DNA of 64,000 bases from NCBI GenBank assembly GCA_963576565.1, contig OY755048.1, positions 10,827,984-10,891,983 of the forward strand. Reading direction: 5' to 3'. Position numbers and translations under genes: made by a program. Source of the stretch: Aspidapion aeneum (Eukaryota > Arthropoda > Insecta > Coleoptera > Brentidae). The first letter of the stretch is position 1. Every line of letters begins with the position of its first letter. Positions 11,161 to 23,380 of this stretch are shown piece after piece. The notes under the pieces were generated by a model. The model did not search any database, was not told where the DNA came from, and worked only from the letters and a program-made list of their open reading frames with translations.

Positions 11161-13388
11161 AGGTTAGAGCGCTTATGGGTAAAGGTCCGAATGCTACGCT
11201 CAACGTTGGCTTCAAACGCCACTTTCTACGCGCGTTTCATCAACCATTAACTTCAATCAAAGAAAACACAAATGTTTATTATTTGAACACTGAAAAAATC
11301 CACATTTTTTCAACTTTTATACGAAATAAATGCGTTAAAAGCTGGGAACTACTTTTCCAACATGGACGATTCGTGACAAAAAGGACGTAAAGCGCTAAAA
11401 ACCATTAACGGTGACAAGCCGAACTAAATTCAGGGCCAGGCCTGTATTTATGAATTCAGAAAGCACACATTTTACAACGGGGACGGACTCAAAAAATTTC
11501 CTTTATGATAAATTCACATTCATGCTCGGCCCCATATCTCTAGAAAGTATCCTTAGTCAAATTTCTTTTAAAAGGAGTAACCTTCTGTTGCAATTTTTAG
11601 AAAAAAACAGAATAAAACTGTAAAAATGACAAGAGAGAAAACTCTTGATTTAAGTTTGGAAATTTTGGTTCCTTTTTTTCTGTTTTGGGTTTTTTTTTAC
11701 AAGATTAATCTAGATACATATACGTAGTCTTTTAGGATCCTTTACCTATTTTAACCTTTGTTGTGACGTCCGAGAATGAATGAAAGAATGTGAATGAATA
11801 ATAAAAGGAAAAAAAAAGTATTGAAAGAACAGCAAAAGAAGAAATTGAGAGAAATAAGAAAGCAAAAGAAGAGCCAGGTGGAGGGAAGATAGAAGGGAGA
11901 GAAGACAGAAGAGTGAAGATAGCGGATAGAAAAATGAATAAAGAAGATAAAGATAGAAAAACATCTACATAGAAAAAAAAAGAAAAGAAATATTTAACAA
12001 AGAAATATAGAACAGATATTGTTTGAAAAAGAAGGAAGAGAAAAAAAAGAAAAATATACATATAGAAAAAAAAAATAAGCAAAAGGAAGAAAACAAGTAG
12101 AAAGAATAAATAAAATAAAATACATATCTACAAAGATTAACCACATCCTATGGATGTAATTTAGAAAGAAAAATAAAATAAAACAAAGAAAAAACATCTA
12201 CATAGATGGTTCTTTATTGGAGGGATGTAAATAAATACAGTGTGAGAATTCCTAAGAGAGAGAAAGAAAGACTGATTTCACAAGATACACAAACTAAAAT
12301 AAGGGGCCTCAAGTGGTTACAGAACCAGACTCTCTTGAAGCCCACGGTATTGAATCTGGCTAACTGTCCCAGACGGACAAAGCCAATACCTAGGAACCGA
12401 AACCACATTCATGCTCACGATGTTTTCTAAAATAGAGTTTTACAGGTTTATCATAGAAAAATAAACAATTTCATGTGTCGGGTCCTTTCGATTAAAAAAA
12501 CACGTTTAAAGTTGTTGCGGAAACGTAATTTTTTTAAACTGGAACCGATCCAAAGTGACAAAGTTTGTTATTATCAATTTTGTTTGTAAAAATTTGTAAA
12601 AACAGGGTTTATAGCCAACCAAAATTTTAATCTAGTTGAAAGATTGATTTTTAAGGTAAATTAAATAAAACAGTAGCTAATAATATAAATTACATTATAT
12701 TATATATATATTGGGGTTAACATTATGATCTGTATATTAATACAAAAAGAGGTACATATGGAACAAAAAATTAAAAAAAGAAAAACAATATAGTTAATAA
12801 AAACTAAACAAAAGCATAGTTTGCACATACAATCATATAATACATGTAGGAGTACATAGGTATTATAATATACCTATATCTAATTACCTGTAACAGTTAT
12901 TAAAAACTACCTACTGTGAATTAAAAATATTTAAATTTTGAGGATTCATTACATTATTAAATTTAAAATAGATATTCCAGGTGCTCTTTAATTAGGTATT
13001 TTTTTTATTTATGACTTTCAACTTTGTTGTTAGCACAAGTAAAATACCTAAAATAGAGTTCATTTGTAATACCAGTAAACATATGTGTCTATTAAACATA
13101 ATTTAAAACCTTACAATGCTAAAAAATAATAAAAAACGGGAAGTTTGTCTTTTAAGACAAGTTTGTTTGAAACCACCTTGGGCTCTAATAGTAATATTTA
13201 AGTATTATAATCAATACAAATATTTATAGTACTCTTTTTTTGCCAAAAAGTATTTAAAATAAGGTATTCTATTCTTCTTTAGTACACTATCACAGTCAAA
13301 ATAAATTCTGAGTGTATTTAAATTATTATCATTTCAAATAAAACCTATGATCACTTTTTAAGATATTAATAAAAACATCACCTTACAG
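11161..13388. other. Intergenic region between osa and the PI3K subunit gene
   Basis: Holds the osa upstream region and the 3' untranslated region of the minus-strand PI3K gene. TTTATT (AATAAA on the minus strand) occurs near 12209 and 13006 as candidate poly(A) signals. A purine-rich tract spans about 11765-12200. A moderately GC-rich stretch at 12240-12425 has no recognisable product. No further gene is supported. Confidence 0.5.
11765..12200 (+). repeat. Purine-rich (A/G) low-complexity tract
   Basis: For more than 400 bp the plus strand is almost all A and G (GAAAGAAGAAA-type words) with few C or T. ACATCTACATAGA occurs at both ends (about 11960 and 12193). The long open frames on the minus strand here encode only Phe/Leu/Ser runs and are composition artefacts. 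Confidence 0.7.
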
Positions 13389-15780
13389 CTAGCAGCCATC
13401 CAAAGCAACATTAGGTGCAATTGGATATTTCAGGATAGTATTTAAAGAACTGTTATGGATTTCTAAAGAATTGATTGAGTAATATATCACCAGATCTTTT
13501 AAAGTAGGGTAAATAAAATAGGGTTCTGCAAACCCTAACCCTTTTGGTGTTTCATGTATCACACAGTGATTAACAGTACCCATACATACCACAGATAAGA
13601 CATATCTGTTTAAATTTTTTGATTTTCTGACTAAAAAGGTCCCATCAACTTTATCTTGGAGCAAATTCTCTGCTTCTATTCGAGAACAGTCCAACATTAA
13701 CCAATTTTTTTCATCTAGATGAGGCAAATCAGAATTTAATTTGACTCTGCTTTTGATAATCTGTGCCAAATCACTTAAAGGAAAATCAGCATTTTTTAAC
13801 CACTTTAGAAGCATTTCTCTTTCACAAAATAGTTTGTGAATTTCTGGTTTTCTGGATGCTAATTCTTTATTTAATGCATTTGAATAGCTTTCTTTTCTTT
13901 TTAATATATCTTCTAACTGTTCACAAGTTTCTTGCATCATAGAGAGTCTTTCATTCATTAGATCACAATTTTCTTCCAATATTTTGGTTTCTTTCCCCTC
14001 AGTATCACTTTTTAAGCTTTGATGAAGTTGGGTTTGGTCTTTAAACACTTTGACTAGTTCTTTTAACTCTACTAAGGCATGTCTCTTAATTTCAACCTCT
14101 TGCTGTGTTTCACAAAGGTCTTTAAAAACTCTATCAAAGTCAGCTTCTTTTTCAATTAGTGTTTCATTGGTTAAAGTAACTTTATCAACAACTTTCTCAA
14201 TTTCACTTTTTGGAACTTCTTGCTTTTTGTTTTTATTTAAAGGATGCAAGAGGGAAATATCTAAGGCATCATTGAATTTTGAAAGGGATTCCTTTTGAAA
14301 ATGATTAATTAAATCTTCCAATGAGTTAAACATGTAGGGTTCAGTAAAGCCATATTTACCATCTTTACAATTAATTCTTATTAATTTATTGGTACCATCC
14401 TTCCTGAGTGTTAATGTATACTCCCCTACTTTATTAGAAGCATTTCTAACTAGGAAGGTACCGTCAATGGCACCATTCAGTAGTTGATTGGCTTCTTCTC
14501 TAGTAATATCACCCCAATACCAACAGGCATCTTGCAGAAATGTGGAATATAAAACATCTGTTGAAGTCTCTGCACTAGATGTTGGCTGGCTGAACTGAGG
14601 AATCTTTTCACCCCAGTCACATTTTAGAAGTAGAATTTCTAAAATTTTGTTATGGGCTTGGGTGTTGTATACTACTTGTCTGAAAATAAAAGAAAATTTC
14701 ATTAGTGATAACAGGTAATCAGTGTGTGCTGAGATTATGTTTTGCACAAGATATATTAATTGTGGGTTATACTTACATTATTCTTTCCCAAGGAGGCCTT
14801 AGTATTAAATGGCACATTCCTTGTATAAGTGGTGTGGGTGGCTCCTTGTTCCCTCTGGAATATTCCATTTGACATATTCGGCACAAATGTGACATAATTA
14901 TTTGCAAAGTGCTTCTATGATGTTCTGGTAGTTGTAGTGATAACTGTTTCATGATAAGGGCACTTTCTAGTTCATTTTTCTTTTTTGAAGCATCTAGAAA
15001 TTTGTCATACCACACAATAGGAATTAAAGGATCTGGCAGCTCTCTTAAGTACTTCTTGAAAATTGAAACTATGGTAACAAGATTGTATGTACTTAAATCA
15101 ACACTTTTGAATTCCACATTAATTCCATTAATTATTTTGTCAAACTGTTCTGGATCTGCCTGTTCAATATACAAGTTATACAATTTTATGGTTTGATCTA
15201 TTTTGGCTCTGGCTTCGAGCTCTTGAATACATTTTATTACAAGTGGAGATGCTCCAGACTCTGCAGTATTAAATTGACGGCACAGTCCTTGGCCAAAATA
15301 GGACTTGACATAATGAAAATGTGCATTTTCTTGATGCACACAGGTACAATTTAGATGGCCAACTAAAAATACAGGCAAAAATTTATCACACTTGTCACAT
15401 TTGTCAGACTGACTTGAACACTGTTTTGATGAATTGGCCTCATGACAATAAACTATACAGGGGGAGTGACAGTCTATAGAGCAAAAAGTATCACAAGTGC
15501 AGCAACAAGATATTTCACAGGAACAGTACAAATGGTGAAGGGAATAAAGTCTTGCACACATAGGTTCAGTGTGAGCCCTGTACAAAGGCCTTGGGCTAAC
15601 TTCTTTTCTTGCTTCAAGCGCTTCTCCATCCCTGGGCTTTCTTAATATGTAGTTATCCAAGTCGACATTTACCAAAGGTAGCATGGACGATTGAGAAAGG
15701 CCTTTCCAGTTTTTGGAATCTAGAGTCATTCGACGATATCCTTTGGTGCCGTTCGGCGTTGAATTTGTTTGTTGCTCCAT
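13389..15780 (-). CDS. Pi3K21B: PI3-kinase class IA regulatory subunit (p85/p60-like), two exons
   Basis: This is the adaptor that stabilises the p110 catalytic subunit and recruits it to phosphotyrosines of insulin-receptor-type kinases at the membrane. Exon 1 is 15780-14777 and exon 2 is 14679-13389; the GT-AG intron of 97 bp splits the Ile codon after PPWERI. The product is 764 residues (vertebrate p85 is about 724). Domains: cysteine-rich block 75-167 (17 Cys), RhoGAP-like BH domain about 162-330, nSH2 about 387-480 (FLVR Arg413), iSH2 coiled coil about 490-655, cSH2 about 660-755 (FLVR Arg686), and a short tail ending ALDGC. No SH3 domain is present. In the BH domain the position of the GAP arginine finger appears to be Leu (TIKLY where p85 has TLYR). 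The start has A at -3 and an in-frame TAA at 15814-15816. A perfect GTAAGTG (15801-15795) just upstream of the ATG hints at an alternative 5' exon structure. Confidence 0.95.
14680..14776 (-). other. PI3K subunit intron (97 bp)
   Basis: The donor AAT|GTAAGT at 14776 and acceptor TTTTCAG|ACAAG at 14680 join RPPWERI to IQVVYNTQAHN. This is the position where p85 proteins run from the BH domain into the RPPW..IVQIVRNTEAH-type linker. Confidence 0.9.
15303..15558 (-). CDS. Pi3K21B: Cysteine-rich, C1-like region of the PI3K subunit
   Basis: Residues 75-159 contain CSCEISCCCTCDTFCSIDC, CHSPCIVYCH and CDKCDK-x12-LNCTC followed by His residues. The C-x2-C-x13-C-x-C...H spacing of the second half resembles the zinc core of C1 domains. 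CDD, as far as I recall, has C1 entries for uncharacterised PIK3R-like proteins with two such units. Drosophila p60 and vertebrate p85 lack this block. The C1 call is an inference from spacing. Confidence 0.6.
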
Positions 15781-16026
15781 TGTGTTGAGATCCGCACTTA
15801 CTGTTCGCGCTTTTTAAATATTGAACTGCCATGGAGACACAAAAATAAATCGGGCCAGCCGCTGTGCCCACATGAAAACTCACTTCACGACCACCATTTT
15901 TAAACCAATCTGAAGTTAGCAAGTAGCAACAATGAACATTGGCGAATTTCACAGGCCGTGCACCATTAAGCGCGTTCGATTAGACTGTTCCGTTCCAAAA
16001 TTACACTGTAGGATCAAGCCAACCAG
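15781..16026 (-). promoter_or_regulatory. PI3K subunit 5' leader/upstream region
   Basis: Upstream of the minus-strand start; it lacks recognisable core elements. A perfect splice donor GTAAGTG lies at 15801-15795. GCGCGTTCGATT at 15969-15980 recurs in inverted orientation at 17421-17432, on the far side of the composite repeat. Confidence 0.35.
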
Positions 16027-17247
16027 GGCTATCAAAACGGACGGGCCACGATCCTCCACTTTGTTGACGTCACATCCGGGGCTGATTTTTTTTGATGGTT
16101 GCGTCACGACATAGCTGATTGTCTTTAAAATATTGAAGTTGGAATGACGGTTCATGAATATTTGATTTTTTTTAAAATAAAGCCGGTTTTAAGATTGTTT
16201 TTACTATATTCTTGAAGAACAATTTTTTTAAATGTATAGTAATCCTTAATTTTTTAGAACCGATTCATTAGCTCACACTAATATTAAATTTAAAATTGAA
16301 GCGAATGTGACAAACACAGATGACAAAGTCAAATACATGTCAAATCAAGGCCAACACAAAAATAGAGGCCATGACCCTGAAAAAATCAGCTGTTCTCCGG
16401 GGGCTGATTTTTACATTGGGTCTTATGGGAGGTCAGACGTTTTTTTATGATATTTTTAAACTGGCACTACAGATTTCGGCGAAATTTCAGTGAAATATTC
16501 TCAGACACCATCCCCATATTCCACCAAACTTTTGTAAGGATGCAAGATGATTAAAAGGTTAAAATCTTCAAAATTTAGCATTCCTTATTTTGAATTCAAA
16601 TTACCCGCCATGTTGCCATGTAGCGCATGCCAACTGTTATATTTGACATGTATTTGACTTTGTCATCTGTGTTTGTCACATTCACTTCTGTTTTAAATTT
16701 AATTTTAGTGTGAACTAATGAAGCTCTGAAAAATTAAGGTTTACTATACATTTTAAAAAACTTGTTCTTCAAGAATATAGTAAAAACAATCCTAAAACCG
16801 GCTTTATTTAAAAAAAAAATTCATGAACCGTCATTCCAACTTCAATATTTTAAAGACAATCAGCTGTGTCGTGACGCAACCATAAAAAAAAATCAGCCTC
16901 GGATGTGACGTCAACAAAGTGGAGGATCGTGGCCCGTCTGTTTTGATAGCCTTGGTCAAATATAACAGTTGGCATGTGGTACATGGCGGGTAATTTGAAT
17001 TCAAAATAAGGAATGCTTAATTTTGAAGATTTTAACCTCTTAATCATCTTGCATCCTTACGAAAGTTTGGTGGAATATGGGGATGGGATCTGAGAATATT
17101 TCAATGAAATTTCGCCGAAATCTGTAGTGCCATTTTGAAAATATAATAAAAAAACGTCTGACCTCCCATAAGACCCAATGTAAAAATCAGCCCCCGGAGA
17201 ACAGCTGATTTTTTCAGGGTCGTGGCCTCTATTTTTGTGTTGGCCTT
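16027..17247. mobile_element. Composite inverted repeat: element apparently inserted in an inverted copy of itself
   Basis: Four blocks of about 300 bp each: X (16027-16345), Y (16347-16640), X' (16641-16951, complement of X) and Y' (16957-17247, complement of Y). Landmarks are GGCTATCAAAACGGACGGGC / complement for X and GGCCAACACAAAAATAGAGG / complement for Y. The order X-Y-X'-Y' is what results if an element 'Y X' sits inside an inverted copy of itself. Identity between arms looks above 90% by eye. No coding sequence. Confidence 0.7.
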
Positions 17248-18558
17248 AAGCCAACATGCGATTTTTTTTTTGTTATAAAAGGTTATGATTTGAAAATGTT
17301 TCATAATTAGCTTTTAGACCCGGCTTGCTTTTCTCAGACAGAGAATAGATTTAATCGTAAACTGTACTAAATTAGCCAAAAAAAACTGTTCCATATTCTA
17401 TTATTATTTGGATTGGATAAATCGAACGCGCCTGGTCTACGTTACACACGAAGTTAGGAGCCTAATATTAGCGTCTTCCGATAGGTGTCGCCAGTTACAT
17501 TCCAATAAATTATATTATAGGTGTGGTGTACAAGGGAAGTTGTCGGTCCGTAGATAGGGACCGTGGTTTGATATCTCCACCTAATAACGCAAGTAAAATA
17601 TTGTTTCGACTGTCTTTCTTTTTCCAATATTTCAGCCATATGAATAAAGTCCTCATCCCTTATCTGTGAATAAAGTACTAGTTTCTGTTTCAGCCTATGT
17701 ATTTCTTTAGTTAAAACATGCGCTGTAAAAATAATCTAAAAACACTCTCACTTGTAATCAGGATTTTACAAAATACCTATAGAAATGTTTTTTTTCTTTG
17801 TTATAGTTTGTGAATAGCCCCTTTAAACACATAAACATAACACCAGTATAGACCTTTAGACTTAGCATTGTAGAACGGGTTTAAGTATCAAGTCTATAGA
17901 CTTGATACCGACCGGTTTAAGTGCATTTTTTTAATAATCACAGATCAAATAACTGCAAAGATTTGGTTCACCCTAATGTGCAATATGATAGTAAGCATTT
18001 CTCAGTGAGTTTCATCCAAAGAAATAGTTGAATGTTTTTGGTTTCATCTCATATAAATTCAAATTAACTTTAGAAATAAAGAAAAACCACATAAAAATTT
18101 AGTAACCAAATGTCATTTTTTGGAAACTTAGTCCGTGCAGTCGTAGGATTCCCGTTAAAAATAGTCTCAAATTGTAGTACTACCCCTGAGGGGTGGTTTA
18201 AAGTTCGAAAAACAATAGAAATACTCCATGATTGACAAAAAAACTTACATACAAAAATATTCAAAGCTAAATAATACATAACTAACTTAAAAATATATCT
18301 GTAGATGCAATACCGCCTTAAATTCGTATCAATATTTAAATACTGTAAAAAGCACAAGATATATTAGAATCCCTTTTCAATTACTCATTCACTAAAACAA
18401 TCGACCATCGGTTTACTCGTCGCTAACTTGACTAAAAAATTAACATGTAAAATATAGCGGACAGCTGACACTGTCTTACACCGTTTTTATTCGACATTTT
18501 CTAGTGACATTTGGAGGTCTAAATATGGCCACCATTGTTAAACCAAAATATTTGATTA
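17248..18558. other. Gene-free stretch
   Basis: AT-rich sequence with no recognisable gene, RNA or repeat ends except the inverted GCGCGTTCGATT partner at 17421-17432. Confidence 0.5.
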
Positions 18559-19274
18559 TTAGCTCACACTACTACTATAAGTAGTGTGAGCTATGGTGAT
18601 CCTAATTTTTTCGAGAAAAAAAAAGTTGCTCCGATTTCAAAATTTTTTATATATCTTTGCGTTTCAGATGATTTTGAAACTTTTTTGTTTTGCTGTCTGT
18701 CTGTCTGTCTGTCTGTCTGTATGTCTGTCTGTAACGACCAACCCGCATAACTCAAAAACCGCTTGTCCGATTTTAATGAAATTTGGTATCTAAGTTGGGT
18801 CTTGGGCCGTGATGGACCCATTTAAAAATGAACAAAATCCACTGAACGCAAGCCAAATAAAAGGGTGGGGGTAGATTCCAAAAATTAGAGTTTATGTGAA
18901 AATATGGCGTGTGTGATATCAAACGAAAGGTAATTGAGTCTGGAGTTTAAAAAAATTAATTTTAGTTTATTTTTAAAAAAAGGGTGGGGGTAGATGTCAA
19001 AAATTAGAGTTTAAGTGAAAATATGGCGTGTGTGATATCAAACGAAAGGTAATTGAGTCTGGAGTTAAACAAAATACATTTTAGTTTTTTTTAAAAGGGT
19101 GGGGGCAGATTTAAAAAAATTGAGTTTAAGTCAAAACATGGCTTGTGTGGTATCAAACGAAAGGTAATTGAGTCTGGAGTTGAATAAAATATATTTCAGT
19201 TTTTGATTATATTAGCTCACACTATAACTATAGTACCTAGTGTGAGCTTAGGTGCCCATAGATTGGCAGAGTAT
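18559..19274 (-). repeat. TH repeat, copy C
   Basis: Inverted relative to copy A: it begins with the terminal hairpin TTAGCTCACACT...GTGTGAGCT and continues through GATCCTAATTTTTTCGAG and a GTCT run (18694-18730). The tandem units with GGTGGGGGTAGA and GTGTGATATCAAACGAAAGG follow, then the second hairpin, ending ATTGGCAGAGTAT. All TH landmarks are present in the expected order. Confidence 0.85.
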
Positions 19275-19722
19275 TTTTATTTATTTATAACCTTTGTGTG
19301 GAAATAATGTCTTTGTTACAACGAAAAAAGATGACCCATATCCCAAGGTATTTATGAACAATTTATATAAATATTAAAAACTATCGCTTCACGGGAAAAA
19401 TAAGTTAAACCTTCAACCAAAATGTAGACTTTTAAACCTAGGATTGTAGCACTTAGCACTGTAGACCCTTTAGTAAATATTGGTGTAAACGTCATTAGCC
19501 TACACATTCGTTAAAAGCTGAAGACTGACTCATTCTCATAGAAGCCGTTTGTGCGTGTGGCATTTTATGTATAAAAAAATAATTACAGGTACGGCTCGCA
19601 GGGTTACCAATTTTTGAATTTTTAAATTTCTAATAGTGGCGCACCAGTGCTGTATTTTTTCTGAATATACCTAATTCGCTATAAATGCATCAGACCTTAA
19701 GGGATTGTTTTTGAGATATAGA
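19275..19722. other. Gene-free stretch
   Basis: No gene or repeat end recognised between TH copy C and the CCCAGC element. Confidence 0.5.
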
Positions 19723-20888
19723 CCCAGCAAACATGGATTACAAAAAAAGTACTTTTTAAGTACTGGCATTCACTGGTGCCCGTAACGGCAAAGTACTAAG
19801 TAGAAAGTACTTAATTCATATTGATTTGGAACAACGGCCTGCATCAGGCCAGCATGTATATATTTTAGTACAAAAAACACTGTACTTTTAAAGTAATGTA
19901 TTTTTTTTAACTTCTTTGTACACAAAAGCATGTACTTTTCAAGCAATGTATTTTCTTCGTATTTTTAGTAAATACAAAAAAAAACTGAATTTTTATACAT
20001 TTTTTAAAAAAACCCGTACTTTTAAAGCATTGTATTTTATTAATTTTTTTAGTAGTACAAAGGAACTACTTTTATTGTAAATATTGTAAGGACATTACGT
20101 CACTCACATAGAGAACTCACGTCTCATATTTACAAAAATAAATATTAATTGATCATTATATAATCATTATATAAGGATCTTTAATATTTTCCGTTTCATA
20201 TCAGATGAGGATATTTCCAAAGATTATGGAACATTCCACATCAATTTAAAAATAAATAAAATCATTCACATTCTTAAGCTTGACATTCCTTAGTGTACCA
20301 GTAAAATGTTGACTAGTGTTTGCCATCTAGTGGCAAGGACGGCAAACATCAACTTGTCAGTTTTTTTGTAAATATTTTATTTTCACAGTAAAATATTTAA
20401 TATTTTTGTACTAAAATAAAGTGCTTTAAAAGCAACTGTTTAAAAATACTTTTAAAATGTTTTTTCTCTGTTATATTAATTTTGCAGTAAAACTTTTAAA
20501 CTTTTAATAATAAATTAAATGTACTTTAAGAGTACCTTCTTCAAAATGTTATTAAAATATTTTTTTTAAGTATTTTATTTTCACAGTAAAATATTTAATT
20601 GTTTTGTACTAAAAGAAAGTGCTTTAAAAGCAACTGCGTAAATATACTTTTAAAGTGTTTTTTTGCCATTAACCCTGGCTGCACTCGTCATTCTTCATAA
20701 ATAAAGTAAAACTTTTCGTTGTATTAAAAATAAAGTACTAAAATGTTGCGTTTTTTGTACTTTTAAATAATATGCAAATTAGACAATACAAAAATAATAA
20801 AAATAATGCATATCGTTGCCGATGCCAGCAGTTGTCAGCAGTTAAAGTACAATATTAGTAAAGTATCAGCAGGTCAATGTTTGCTGGG
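19723..20888 (+). mobile_element. CCCAGCAAACAT-ended element, copy 1
   Basis: A 1166-bp non-coding element with inverted ends CCCAGCAAACATGG and CAATGTTTGCTGGG, flanked by GA on both sides (19721-19722, 20889-20890). The interior is full of AGTACTTTT/AAAAGTACT words and TTTAAAAGCA. It is closely matched, in opposite orientation, by the copy at 24440-25542. The superfamily is unknown to me. Confidence 0.8.
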
Positions 20889-20988
20889 GAGTGTCATTTT
20901 TTGAAAAAAATTTCTGTTATAACTTCCTTAAAAAATAGACAATAGAAATATTGTGAAATTATGTAATACAATAAAAGTAATAATTAAG

Positions 20989-22248
20989 CAGTGGCGGCTC
21001 GTGAAGTATAAGAATGGGTGTGCGCTATAATAAGTGAGTCGAAATAAATTTAAAATAAATAAAGTTAAGAAAATTTGCATATTTATTTGCAGCCAAATAA
21101 AAGAACTTATGGTGCCCACTAGGTAATAAGATTGTCAAAGTAAAAAAAAAGCAGGTCTCCAATAAGGAAAAATATGCCTACACAAAAAAAAATTACCTAC
21201 AGTATACATACATATTAGTTTTTAGCCAACGATGGATAACATTCATTCAATGTACAAAACCGTTTTATATTAGCTTTTGATTCAAATACCATTTCATATT
21301 ATAATGATCGTATACGTTGATTCAAAAATTCATGCTTTTTAATTTTTGCCTGTAGATGATTTAAGTCAGTTACCCCTATGCGGCTCCAGCTTTTATCCAT
21401 GCTTGCATCGAAAAATAATAAGCATGGAAAACAAAATAACGAGTTTGTAACATCACATCCACAAATCCAGTTGTTTTTTTGGTAAATATCTTTTCTAAAG
21501 TATCTTTTAAAATTCCTACCTTCTTTTCTTTTAGAGCAAGTTTGCGATAATTCTAGTTCTGGAGTCGGCCTTCCTAATCTTTTAATTTCAATTTTTTGAT
21601 TTAAATTAAAGGAGGAAAAGCTTGCTATAATGTTTTGTACACAATTAAGTCTTGAATTACTTCCAGGATTACCCGAACCCGAACTTATAACTGCCTCAGA
21701 CATATTCGACACTTGTAGATAATAATTAACCCAAAAATTACAAACAAGAAGCCGAAAACAGCATAAAATTCACTTAAAAACAGCGTAAATAAATTTTAAT
21801 TACGCCCAATACACGCATACTAACGATAATATAAACAGTAATCAGCTGAGAACTATAAAAAAAACGATGCGTGTATTGATTTAGCGCACCACCTCGCCGT
21901 TTTCTCGTCGATATCCCGAGCATTTCCGATCCAATTGCGTGGCAAAAATTGGATTATAGAGGAACGCCGAATCCACGCGCACCTCCAGATTCAAGCCCGC
22001 CCTCTCATATCTCTAGATTCAATTGAGGCGAGGCGATCGAAGGCCACCGTATGCGGCAGCAAGCGTCAAGTCGAAAAGATATTAATTACTTCCGTTAATG
22101 GCCGATAGATGCCACTAGCGGGATCGGGATCATTAAAAAATAAATAAAAAACAACAGTAATTATTTAATAATAGTTTGTATTTATTTTTTTTCTTGTTTT
22201 TGCTGGGGGTGCGCGCGCACCAGCGCTCCTATGGACGAGCCGCCCCTG
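20989..22248 (-). mobile_element. hAT-like element remnant with transposase N-terminus
   Basis: The ends CAGTGGCGGCTCGTG and its diverged complement ACGAGCCGCCCCTG delimit 1260 bp. Inside, on the minus strand, is the start of a hAT transposase; the rest of that gene is missing, so this is an internally deleted, non-autonomous copy. The flanks share ATTAA but a clean 8-bp duplication is not readable. Confidence 0.75.
21299..21712 (-). pseudogene. hAT transposase N-terminal fragment (TTF-type zinc finger)
   Basis: A 137-codon open frame from ATG 21712. Residues 60-135 read FKRYFRKDIYQKNNWICGCD, then FCFPCLLFF, then a Trp and a DLNHLQAKIKKHE stretch. This is the layout of the TTF/MYM-type zinc finger found at the start of hAT transposases of the ZMYM1-like type. 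There is no catalytic DDE region or C-terminal dimerisation domain (full-length relatives have 600-800 residues). Confidence 0.75.
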
Positions 22249-22844
22249 ATTAATAAATACCTAAGTAAAATAAATTTGATAGCTCATTAAAAAATTAATT
22301 CTTAAAATTTGTTGCACAGGTTAGATGGTCACAACCTCTTTAGCTTAGCTTATAATTTTTTGAACAAAACTAATAGAACATTTTTTGATGATAGTGAATC
22401 ATAAATTTATTTGACATTGTCAAATTTGTCATTTTTCAAATTGACAGTTTTTCATCACACAAATATAACGCGGTAACAAAAAACTTTTCCAAAAAGTTAT
22501 ATAAACTTTAATTGCTAACTCAAATTGCTCCCTGTATAAAGTTTTACTTAGTTGGTTTCACAAAGTACCATACCTAAAAAATTAAAAATTAATTCTGTCG
22601 TACATTTAACACAAAAATAACAAATAAACAAAATCAGAGAAATGAACCCAACCAAGTTAAAAAAGTCAAACTAAACTAAACAAAACTTATTCAAAAACAG
22701 AGCTGCAAAAAATATAAGTTAAAATATAAAAAAAAACCATTTATCAATTTATTTTTTAAAGTAGATAATTTATTTTGGTTTTTATCCTTTTGAATTTAGA
22801 TCAAGATTTTCATCGATTTAGTTAAAAGACTATTTAGATATGTG

Positions 22845-23279
<435 letters not shown>

Positions 23280-23380
23280 CAGGGTGTCCCATAACTTAGG
23301 GGCCATAGTGCAGCAGGTGATAAAGGAGGTTATTTCCGAGAAAAAAGTTTATATATTATGGGGGTCAACTCACATCCCAG

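Noticed and set aside
11732..12197. Minus-strand frames encoding Phe/Leu/Ser-rich, membrane-like peptides
   Set aside because: A consequence of the purine-rich plus strand; no start context, domain or splice support.
12206..12430. 74-codon frame in moderately GC-rich sequence
   Set aside because: No recognisable motif, no splice context and an overlapping antisense frame of equal length; not supportable as a gene.
16262..16280. TTAGCTCACACTAAT as an eighth TH repeat terminus
   Set aside because: Only about 12 bases match the hairpin arm and none of the other TH landmarks are nearby; probably chance or very remote kinship.
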